NCBI GenBank assembly: GCA_020348925.1
Contig: CP070758.1
Coordinates: 242,961-264,536 of the forward strand
Source of the DNA: Gemmatimonadota bacterium
GTDB lineage: Bacteria > JBHIER01 > G020348925
Direction of reading: 5' to 3'
Length of the DNA: 21,576 nucleotides
Both the position numbers and the translations under genes were made by a program. Below, in pieces: positions 15,583 to 21,576 of this stretch. The notes below the pieces were generated by a model. The model searched no databases and was not told the origin of the DNA. It worked only from the letters and a program-made list of their open reading frames with translations. How positions within the stretch are numbered: the stretch's first letter is position 1; each line of letters starts with the position of its first letter.

Positions 15583-15611
15583 ATTCTAAAAGATTTCAAT
15601 CCGTTTGTCAA
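15583..15611 (-). promoter_or_regulatory. Main promoter of the trp/aro operon
   Basis: TTGACA (15611-15606) is a perfect -35 box; a 17-nt spacer leads to TAGAAT (15588-15583), matching the -10 consensus at 5 of 6 positions. Transcription should start near 15576, some 57 nt before the trpL ATG. No sequence resembling the E. coli TrpR operator (CTAGTTAACTAG core) overlaps it, so control probably rests mainly on attenuation. A 10-bp palindrome AGATGCATCT (15553-15562) lies in the transcribed leader. Confidence 0.85.
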
Positions 15612-15871
15612 GTAAAAAATGAAAAATTGATGACTGTGGCAAGCACGGGGTATCCACCCGCGTTTGCTTCTGGGATGAGATGATCCAGCATGCGTGGAGG
15701 TAAATTTTACGTTTTTTTCTTCCTTCCGCCGTCTTTTCTGAGCGAAAGATATCAACCGGACTTATCCTGCCCGGCCGCCGATTCTTCCGATTGCTGTTGA
15801 AATAGAGTTGATGCCCATACGATTTTGCGAACAAGTGATCACGCCTCCGATCACGGATATCACTTTTTTCA
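15612..15871. other. Divergent intergenic region between the trp promoter and the glycosyltransferase promoter
   Basis: No gene is supported here; the minus-strand open frames across it have no family similarity and are crossed by the trp promoter. Close to the -35 of the plus-strand promoter is the palindrome GTGATCAC (15835-15842), followed by GATCAC (15849-15854) and ATCACT (15859-15864). These repeated half-sites could bind a regulator of the glycosyltransferase gene, but no regulator is identifiable. Confidence 0.4.
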
Positions 15872-15901
15872 TTGACAACGTCATATGTTTCGGGTTATGT
15901 T
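15872..15901 (+). promoter_or_regulatory. Candidate promoter of the glycosyltransferase gene
   Basis: A perfect TTGACA (15872-15877) is followed at 17-18 nt by TTATGT / TATGTT (15895-15901), a moderate -10 element. The start ATG is about 40 nt further on. It points away from the trp operon promoter, so the two units are divergent. Confidence 0.55.
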
Positions 15902-15946
15902 ATGACAGAAATTTTTTCACCAGAAACAAACGAGGAGCATTACTCT

Positions 15947-16657
15947 ATGAAGTTATCGATCATTATGCCAATTTTCAACGAAGAAAAGACGTTGCTGACG
16001 ATATTGGATCGTGTCAAAGACGTCCCACTCGAGAAAGAGATTATTATAGTCGATGACTGCTCTACTGACGGGACACGGGATCTACTGAAAAAGATCGACT
16101 CAGAGAATATCTTGATCTCTTATCACGACACAAATGAGGGAAAAGGGGCCGCCGTCCGGTCAGGTCTCCAGCACGTTACCGGGGATATCATCATTATCCA
16201 GGATGGGGATCTCGAGTATGATCCGGCTGATTTTCCGAAATTGGTTCAGCCCATTCTCGACGAAAAAACGGATGTGGTATACGGATCCAGGGCGTTAGCC
16301 AAAAGTCCCATCTCATATCGGCGGTACAATTTGGGAGCAAAGTTCATCACATGGGTGGCGAACCTATTATACGGCCTCAATCTTACTGATCTCTGGACCT
16401 GCTATAAGGTGATAAAAAAGGATGTGATAGTCAGTCTCGATTTGAAGTGCCAAAGGTTTGAATTCTGCCCCGAGGTCACGGCCAAACTTTCAAGAATGGG
16501 CCACTCCATTCTCGAGCTCCCAATCTCATACCACCCCCGACCCTTCGAAGAGGGAAAAAAGATACGCTGGCACGACGGTCTCGTCGGGATATGGACGCTC
16601 CTCCGATATCGATTTTGGAAGGGACCAGAACGTGAAATGAAGAGGGCTTCGTCCTGA
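15947..16657 (+). CDS. GT2-family glycosyltransferase (dolichyl/polyprenyl-phosphate mannosyltransferase-like)
   Basis: A 236-residue GT-A fold enzyme likely to transfer a sugar from a nucleotide donor to a polyprenyl phosphate or similar acceptor at the inner membrane face. KLSIIMPIFNEEKTL (2-16) and IIIVDDCSTDGT (32-43) are the donor-binding strands; NEGKGAAVRSGL (63-74) and the metal-binding IQDGDLEYDP (84-93, DxD at 86-88) follow. YGSR, TDLWTCYKV, FEFCPEVTAKL and the terminal KKIRWHDGL are typical of DPM1-like enzymes. It lacks C-terminal membrane helices. The ATG at 15947 is chosen for GAGGAG 9 nt upstream; the upstream in-frame starts (TTG at 15872, which is the promoter, and ATG at 15902) lack a ribosome site. 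Acceptor and pathway are not shown by the neighbours. Confidence 0.85.
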   Translation: MKLSIIMPIFNEEKTLLTILDRVKDVPLEKEIIIVDDCSTDGTRDLLKKIDSENILISYHDTNEGKGAAVRSGLQHVTGDIIIIQDGDLEYDPADFPKLVQPILDEKTDVVYGSRALAKSPISYRRYNLGAKFITWVANLLYGLNLTDLWTCYKVIKKDVIVSLDLKCQRFEFCPEVTAKLSRMGHSILELPISYHPRPFEEGKKIRWHDGLVGIWTLLRYRFWKGPEREMKRASS

Positions 16658-16836
16658 AGTTCGTGAATTCGTTAACGCCTTTGCCCTTTTCCCCAAAATG
16701 TGTTCGTGCGGAAGAATCCGATTATTGGCAGCCGTCACGAATCGTTCGACGCCGCTGATCCTGTCGCGAGCTTTGCCGACGGGGCAATCGTCGTCAAGCA
16801 ATCATCTTATATTTGCCGGTCAGTGCGAGCGACCGC

Positions 16837-18234
16837 TTAATCAAAAATTTTTCCGGGATTCAGGATAGTTTTGGGATCAAAGGCCCTCTTGAGCCGCTTC
16901 ATCAACTCCACCTGAGTCTCACCCAGAGCTTTGGGCAAATACTTCTTTTTTGTGAAACCGATACCATGCTCCCCAGTAATCATACCATTGAAGCCCAGAA
17001 CAACATCAAAGATCTCCTCAAGGATTTGAGGCAGTATCCCTCGCCATTGATCGTAATCGGCGTCTCTTTTCAAAATCTCAATGTGTACATTGCCGTCTCC
17101 GACATGACCGAAGCAGACGGCCTCGAAACCATGATGCTTCGTAATTCTCTTCACCTCCGTAATAAGGGGTGGAATGGCCATGCGCGGGACAACCACATCC
17201 TCGCCGCACAGAATAGGACTCAATGCTTTAAGAGCCTCTAAAATCGATCGCCGCACCTCCCACAACCTCCGTTGAGCCGGACTGTTCTCCGCGACGAATA
17301 CATCATAGGCTCCGTTCTTGAGGAAAATCTCACCGATGGTCTCATAATCCTGTTCCAATTCTGCCTCCCTGTGACCATCGATCTCGATGAGCAGTTGAGC
17401 CTCAGCATCGTGAAAGGGGATATCCTTGTTCAAGTATCGCTCCGTGTGTTGAATGGCATCTCTCTCCATAAACTCGATAGCCGTGGGCACAATTCGGTTT
17501 CGTATGATCTCAGAGACCGTTCGGGCAGCCGCCTCGAGAGAGTGGAAGGGTATGAGGAGATCGACTTTCCTTTTCGGAAGTGGTAACAATTGCAGCACAA
17601 TTTTTGTAACAATGCCCAAGGTCCCCTCCGATCCCACGAGAAGGCCGATGAGATCGTAACCGGTGACATCCTTGACCAATTTCCCGCCACAAGTAATAAT
17701 CTCACCCGTTGGTAAGACGACCTCCAGTCCGCGCACGTAATCACCCGTTACCCCATATTTCACCGCCCTCGGGCCACCGGCCCCTTCGGCAATATTACCT
17801 CCGATGCTGCAGCTGTCCAAGCTGGCCGGATCGGGAGGGTAGAAGAATCCCAATGTCTCCACAGCCTCCTGCAACTTTCCCGTAATCACAGCCGGTTCGG
17901 TGGTCACCATGAGGTTATCCTCATCGATCTCAAAGATTCTCGCCATCCGCTCCATGGACATGAGAATCCCCCCGCAGACTGGGAGGGCGCCACCACTCAA
18001 ACCCGTTCCCGCCCCCCGGGGCGTGACCGGAATCCTCTCCTCACTGGCAACCTTCATCACGTCGGCTATTTCTTCAGTGCTGCTCGGCTTCACCACGACT
18101 TCCGGAAGAAACTTGAGATCCGGCGTCTCATCAAAGGCATACTCAGCCCGATCGTCCTCGCTGATGATGACGTTGCTCTTACCGACAATATCCGTCAACC
18201 TCTTCAGGATGTTTTCATCAACTTCAGTGTACAT
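16837..18234 (-). CDS. FAD-linked oxidase, glycolate oxidase GlcD / D-lactate dehydrogenase type
   Basis: A 465-residue flavoprotein of the VAO/PCMH fold that oxidises a 2-hydroxy acid such as glycolate or D-lactate. The N-terminal FAD-binding domain shows VVVKPSSTEEIADVMK, PVTPRGAGTGLSGGALP, YPPDPAS, SIGGNIAEGAGGPRAVKYG, KDVTGYDL and GSEGTLGIVTKI. The C-terminal FAD-oxidase domain has CFGHVGDGNVHIEIL and GEHGIGFTKKKY, and it ends in DPKTILNPGKIFD. The ATG at 18234 has AGGA 8 nt upstream. The usual partners GlcE and GlcF (iron-sulfur electron acceptor) are not adjacent, so the electron partner is unknown. The D-lactate and glycolate enzymes cannot be separated by sequence reading alone. Confidence 0.9.
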   Translation of the reverse strand: MYTEVDENILKRLTDIVGKSNVIISEDDRAEYAFDETPDLKFLPEVVVKPSSTEEIADVMKVASEERIPVTPRGAGTGLSGGALPVCGGILMSMERMARIFEIDEDNLMVTTEPAVITGKLQEAVETLGFFYPPDPASLDSCSIGGNIAEGAGGPRAVKYGVTGDYVRGLEVVLPTGEIITCGGKLVKDVTGYDLIGLLVGSEGTLGIVTKIVLQLLPLPKRKVDLLIPFHSLEAAARTVSEIIRNRIVPTAIEFMERDAIQHTERYLNKDIPFHDAEAQLLIEIDGHREAELEQDYETIGEIFLKNGAYDVFVAENSPAQRRLWEVRRSILEALKALSPILCGEDVVVPRMAIPPLITEVKRITKHHGFEAVCFGHVGDGNVHIEILKRDADYDQWRGILPQILEEIFDVVLGFNGMITGEHGIGFTKKKYLPKALGETQVELMKRLKRAFDPKTILNPGKIFD

Positions 18235-18429
18235 GCATCACGTCCTGAAAAAAATCCTGGTGAAGCTTCGCTTTCCCCGTCACAGCACGAGCAAGCCAGC
18301 GATCCGTAAAGGCAGGAGAAAAATCCGAAACTCGAATTTCAAAGCAGCCCGGTTTAATATCAACATAAAAATGGTACCTGAATTTAAAGAACTTGAGCGT
18401 TCAAAGAGGCTCGCACCTCATCTCTCCTT

Positions 18430-18465
18430 CCCGGATTTGAAAATATTTCAATGTACCCGGATTTT
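18430..18465. repeat. Short direct repeats around a palindrome upstream of the FAD oxidase gene
   Basis: CCCGGATTT occurs at 18430-18438 and again at 18456-18464. Between the copies lies the palindromic TGAAAATATTTCA (18438-18450). The cluster is about 200 nt upstream of the oxidase start and just beyond the DUF5658 gene stop. It might be an operator or the remains of a transcription end; no clear promoter hexamers were found in this 254-nt gap. Confidence 0.3.
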
Positions 18466-18488
18466 ATGAACTTTCCCCCAGAGACGGT

Positions 18489-19013
18489 TCATTGAAACAG
18501 TTTTACCACGAAAGGACACTGAGGGAATACGTGGGCTGCCGGACTCTTATCCAAGGTAGCACCGAAAATAAAAAGATGGTATATGGTTAAAAGAATATAG
18601 AGAAATATAATAAAAAGAACTGCCTTCTTAACACCGCGTGCGTGGCGGTAGAAGACAAGCATGAGCAAGCAGGCAAAAGTGAGTGCCAATTTAAAGACAA
18701 TATACTTTCGAGATCCAAGTTGTATGGCGTAATCCATAATGGGGTTCAGCTCGATTGCCGTGCCGTGAACGATGTGATAGATGGTTGCCACGCCATCAAA
18801 AGCACACAGCACCAGGATAATGACAAGAGCAAAAAAGAGCCGATCACTGTATTTGTCGAAGAAACGGGTATCATCCGTCTTGCGTCGCCCACTTCGCCTT
18901 TTTCCCTTCAAAGCCCATTTGAGACTGAACGGGTTCGTCCGTCTCTGTCGCCGGTCCTTGCCCGAGCGTCGTTCTTGAATATTGCTGGTCATCTCATCAG
19001 TTCTGGTTTCCAC
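18489..19013 (-). CDS. DUF5658-like three-helix membrane protein
   Basis: A 174-residue inner-membrane protein of unknown function. The first 57 residues are very basic, with two RRSG repeats (RRSGKDRRQRR at 15-25, KRRSGRRKTD at 38-47), probably cytoplasmic. Three hydrophobic helices follow, at about 59-78, 105-122 and 130-150. The first helix end and loop, FDGVATIYHIVHGTAIELNP (72-91), matches the conserved core of DUF5658, which typically has FDxxxT and a G-x-x-x-x-x-NP pattern. The start is a GTG with a modest ribosome site; an alternative ATG seven codons in (18992) cannot be excluded. It lies 198 nt beyond the transglutaminase-like gene. No function is inferred. Confidence 0.65.
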   Translation of the reverse strand: METRTDEMTSNIQERRSGKDRRQRRTNPFSLKWALKGKRRSGRRKTDDTRFFDKYSDRLFFALVIILVLCAFDGVATIYHIVHGTAIELNPIMDYAIQLGSRKYIVFKLALTFACLLMLVFYRHARGVKKAVLFIIFLYILLTIYHLFIFGATLDKSPAAHVFPQCPFVVKLFQ

Positions 19014-19211
19014 CTATACAAGTACCTGTCTCATATCCTGGGATTGCAGTTTCTTTTCAAAAGAAAAATTGTCTTGTATGTCTTCATCAAATTCTTCTTT
19101 CGCTTTGCCTCACATGTACGGCGACTGTGGAGGACATGTATGTCGATAGGACACAATATACTCTCAAGTCGGAGCAAGTACCACTTTTCCAGTATCGGAA
19201 CGGGAGAAACC

Positions 19212-20879
19212 TCACCTGCATTCCCCATTTTCAGACGCATTCCGCTTCCCCTTGGCCGTTATGGGTTGCCACAGGGCGTAGGAATCTTTTACGATGTCGC
19301 ATTTGCCGGAATAAACACACGTTGTGTTGGCATTGTAAGTCCAGCCCAGGTATTCGGAATCGCCTCCACCGCGGGTTGTGACGAAGAGCATGTTGCTCAG
19401 TATCCCAAAATGGGAGGCCCGACTTGCAGGCGTCTGTTGATCACCGCGACTGGGATCAACGGGAATCCAGCCGTAATTCGGCAAATATACTTCAACCCAA
19501 CGATGGTAGACGTTATCCACGCAGGTGTCGTCACCGCGGACGGCGACCCCCGCCTGGTAACGCGCCGGGAGCCCGGCTGCCCGGCACAGGGCGATGTACA
19601 GGAAGGCGTATTCCGAGCACGACCCCGTGCCGCGCTCGAGGATCGTCGGGGCAATATCCCATCCTCCGGCCAACTCGTACTCGACCTTTCCGATCTCATA
19701 CTCAAAGAGTTTGCGGGCGATCCAATAGGGATTTGTTTCACCTCCGGCGACCTGCCCGGCTGTCTCTCGAATAACAGGCTCGTTTATGAAGTAGCGAGAT
19801 CCCTCGGTCAGGTATCTCTTTTTCAGATCCCGAGGGATTTCGTCCAGAGAACCCACTCTCTCCGGCAGTACGTAGTGGCGAAGATCGCCAATTCTCGCAG
19901 CGACCGAGTATCTCGCTCCCACCACCTCCCCCGGCTCGACATCCTCAAAGACATAGGCGGCAACCTTCTGTCCCCAACGATCCGTCTTGAAATTATCCAC
20001 GTTCGGCACATATTGAATGTCACTCATCAGCTCCTGATGTTTCAAAGCTTCTTCAGGGACCGCCAGATAGACTTGCACCTTTTCAATCGGATCCGGCCCC
20101 AGGTTTCTTATCGTTTGGGTAAACTCGATGGTTGCCTCGCGGAAGTTTCGAACCGAATACGTATCACCATTGTGAACTTCGAGTTTATACATCCTGTCCG
20201 AGGCGAAATCCACGTTCCATAAATACCGGCCGTCCCAGGTCAAACCGCATGAATACGACCCCGGGGCGTATAAGGACACGACAACGATCCCCTCGTCGGA
20301 AGTGACCATGTAGATCTCGTCTCTGATTCGATCGGAAATCCATATGTACTTTCCATCAAAACAGGCTCCCTGAGAATTTTTTTCAGGAGCATCGAAGGAC
20401 GCAATCGTCGTCCCGTCGTCAGGATTGAGTTTATAAATTCTATCCTCTTTATCGTCAACCAACAGTAAATACCGGCCGTCGAATCCCACATCCCGTGGTG
20501 AAGGCCCGGGGGTTGTATATGATGTCTCTACCTTTCCTGTTTGCGGGTCCATCACGTAGACAATTCCCGCCTGATATTCGTTAACGAAGGTTTGAATGTC
20601 AGAAACATACAGTCTCCCATTACCCCAGGCCAGGCCTTGGGGTCTGAAACCTGGCGCAGGTATCGATTGCACCACTTCACCGGATCCTGGATTGATCTTG
20701 TATAATCGTGCTTCCTTCCAGTCCGCCAGCCAAAGAAACTGTCCATCCCAGGCCAGCCCTGACGGACACCCGGCCGGTGTGGGAAAGGACAGAATCACAT
20801 CCCCCGGGATGGCACCCAGATTTCCTGCACAGCCCAGGAACATGATCGCAATAATGACAGACAATTTCCTTTTCATCAT
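19212..20879 (-). CDS. Exported beta-propeller / transglutaminase-like protein
   Basis: A 555-residue exported protein. Residues 1-23 form a signal peptide; MFLGC (13-17) could be a lipobox with Cys17, or cleavage may follow LGA. Residues 41-238 hold five propeller-like repeats of 41-48 residues, each with G-x-x-W/F-D-G-x-x-L-W and a later YK(L/I)NP..G. Residues 245-345 look like an all-beta linker. The C-terminal part (about 365-480) is a transglutaminase-like domain with the Cys-His-Asp triad: GTGSCSEYAFLYIALCRAAG (Cys421), YHRWVEVYLP (His459) and WIPVDPSRGD (Asp475). Such domains act as proteases or amide-modifying enzymes; the target here is unknown. AAGGAG lies 5-8 nt before two adjacent ATGs. 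The propeller may present a partner to the enzyme domain. Confidence 0.85.
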   Translation of the reverse strand: MMKRKLSVIIAIMFLGCAGNLGAIPGDVILSFPTPAGCPSGLAWDGQFLWLADWKEARLYKINPGSGEVVQSIPAPGFRPQGLAWGNGRLYVSDIQTFVNEYQAGIVYVMDPQTGKVETSYTTPGPSPRDVGFDGRYLLLVDDKEDRIYKLNPDDGTTIASFDAPEKNSQGACFDGKYIWISDRIRDEIYMVTSDEGIVVVSLYAPGSYSCGLTWDGRYLWNVDFASDRMYKLEVHNGDTYSVRNFREATIEFTQTIRNLGPDPIEKVQVYLAVPEEALKHQELMSDIQYVPNVDNFKTDRWGQKVAAYVFEDVEPGEVVGARYSVAARIGDLRHYVLPERVGSLDEIPRDLKKRYLTEGSRYFINEPVIRETAGQVAGGETNPYWIARKLFEYEIGKVEYELAGGWDIAPTILERGTGSCSEYAFLYIALCRAAGLPARYQAGVAVRGDDTCVDNVYHRWVEVYLPNYGWIPVDPSRGDQQTPASRASHFGILSNMLFVTTRGGGDSEYLGWTYNANTTCVYSGKCDIVKDSYALWQPITAKGKRNASENGECR

Positions 20880-20925
20880 CTTTTCTCCTTGAGATTGGAG
20901 TTATCCGTTCCGTCCAAACTCCCTT

Positions 20926-20954
20926 ACAATATATCCTGAAACATTACCTGTCAA
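20926..20954 (-). promoter_or_regulatory. Promoter of the propeller-transglutaminase gene
   Basis: A perfect TTGACA (20954-20949) with a 17-nt spacer to TATTGT (20931-20926; 4 of 6) on the minus strand. An overlapping TATATT two bases nearer would have a 15-nt spacer. The start codon is about 40 nt downstream of the predicted transcription start, which suits a normal leader. Confidence 0.6.
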
Positions 20955-20974
20955 TACGAAAAATTATAACCGTT

Positions 20975-21012
20975 AAAAAAAATTGCTGAACAGAGATGTT
21001 CAGCAATTTTTG
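20975..21012. terminator. Strong bidirectional intrinsic terminator
   Basis: A perfect 14-bp inverted repeat, AAAAATTGCTGAAC (20978-20991) and GTTCAGCAATTTTT (20998-21011), with a 6-nt loop. Read on the minus strand it is followed by eight T residues (20982-20975); read on the plus strand it ends in six T residues. It lies between two divergent genes, where neither would need it. It would block minus-strand transcription coming from the right, so it may belong to the end of the insertion sequence or to a displaced gene. Confidence 0.85.
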
Positions 21013-21133
21013 ATGTCACCTCTTTCGAAAGAATCTCATCTAAATTATTCATAAAATAGCAGTTTCTTTTTCTAAATCTTTGTCATATATAATTTTCATG
21101 AAATTTAACCATATACTTCCGAAGGAAACTGGC

Positions 21134-21576
21134 ATGGGCAAAAATACACAAATCACCCTCCCTTTTGCACGCAGTTCCAGTAAAAAAGTGATCCCTGATT
21201 TTGATGGTGGAAGCCTGACGAGCGATGCGGACGTGATGCTTCTGCGCGAGGTGGAGAAAGGTATTGGTCTGATCAAGCGTTTGACAGATGTTCTCAAAGA
21301 TGACCGCCTTGTCACCGTTTCCAATCCAACCATTTCCGTCTCTTTTCACACAGCGCCGCTTTTGTGCTTCACCACACCCTGGCAGAAAAAGGTCCCAAAG
21401 GCACACAGTGGGTTCAGGCTCAGTTTAACACCCTTCAAAAACGTTTTCTGAAAATAGGAGCCTGAGTCTGTGAACGGCTGACACGAATCAAACTCCACTT
21501 TCCTATCGCCTTTCACCTCAAAGACGTTTTTCCACCATCTCTTCAACCTCGAGGCTGCCTTTCCCTAACGAAAAAA
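21134..21576 (+). pseudogene. IS1380-family transposase relic with internal deletion (right end cut by window)
   Basis: The ATG at 21134 (GAAGGA upstream) opens a transposase N-terminus typical of IS1380: KKVIPDFDGGSLTSDADVML followed by LREVEKGIGLIKRL, about 60 residues, to near 21310. From about 21316 a different frame gives the family C-terminus: RFQSNHFRLFSHSAAFVLHH, then QWVQAQFNTLQKRFLKIGA, then a TGA at 21463, then RLTRIKLHFPIAF. Intact transposases are about 430-470 residues, so roughly 300 residues between the two parts are gone. The two parts are out of frame, and the TGA stands where relatives have an arginine codon (CGA to TGA). The gene is dead three times over. The 3' end and the right terminal inverted repeat are outside the window. 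Confidence 0.8.

Noticed and set aside
15546-15834. Minus-strand open frames upstream of trpL.
   Set aside because: They are crossed by the near-consensus trp promoter and show no family similarity.
16526-16801. Minus-strand open frame of 91 codons overlapping the end of the glycosyltransferase gene.
   Set aside because: Mostly antisense to the glycosyltransferase; no motif and no clear ribosome site.
16820-16850. CGGTC / GACCG hairpin near the convergent ends of the glycosyltransferase and FAD oxidase genes, as a shared terminator.
   Set aside because: Five-pair stem with a 9-nt loop and no immediate T-run on either strand.
18642-20222. Plus-strand open frame of 526 codons opposite the transglutaminase-like and DUF5658-like genes.
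   Set aside because: It lies antisense to two genes with clear protein features and has no recognisable motif of its own.
1-21576. CRISPR arrays, tRNA or rRNA genes, phage genes or a new defence system.
   Set aside because: No regularly spaced repeats, no tRNA-like or rRNA-like sequences and no defence gene cassette were seen; the only toxin-like sequence is a broken PIN tail.

Overview
The window is dominated by one long minus-strand transcription unit, about 15 kb (15611 down to 604). It encodes every enzyme of the shikimate pathway (aroF, aroB, aroQ, aroE, aroK, aroA, aroC), every enzyme of tryptophan synthesis (trpE, trpG, trpD, trpF, trpC, trpB, trpA) and a chorismate mutase-prephenate dehydrogenase (tyrA). 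Gene order in the direction of transcription is trpL-trpE-tyrA-trpG-trpD-RAM-trpC-trpF-aroE-aroC-aroK-aroB-aroQ-trpB-trpA-aroF-aroA. Most genes overlap (ATGA/GTGA or longer overlaps) or are closely spaced. The larger gaps are before trpC (197 nt) and before aroF (223 nt). Prephenate dehydratase and an aromatic aminotransferase are not in the window.

The best find is the head of this unit. A near-consensus sigma70 promoter (15583-15611) is followed by an unlisted 51-codon leader ORF (15364-15519) with five Trp codons. Then comes a hairpin with a 7-T run (15302-15334) just before trpE. This is a classical trp attenuator, and it appears to control the common shikimate trunk and a tyrosine-branch enzyme as well as trp. 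A stand-alone RAM (Lrp/AsnC ligand-binding) domain protein inside the operon may add amino-acid sensing.

Left flank (1-603): the start of an unidentified minus-strand gene with its own promoter, a degenerate 8-bp tandem repeat, a C-terminal remnant of a PIN-domain (VapC-like) toxin, and an 86-bp palindromic dispersed repeat. A second copy of that repeat sits inside the operon between trpA and aroF.

Right flank (15612-21576): a divergent GT2 glycosyltransferase on the plus strand; then, on the minus strand, a GlcD-type FAD-linked oxidase, a three-helix DUF5658-like membrane protein, and an exported beta-propeller/transglutaminase-like protein. The right edge holds a plus-strand IS1380-family transposase relic with a large internal deletion, a frameshift and a nonsense codon, next to a strong hairpin terminator.

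The organism is a Gram-negative-type bacterium of medium GC with E. coli-like sigma70 promoters and Shine-Dalgarno sites. A member of Desulfobacterota or a related anaerobic lineage is plausible, but this is a low-confidence impression from gene content, not from a marker gene.
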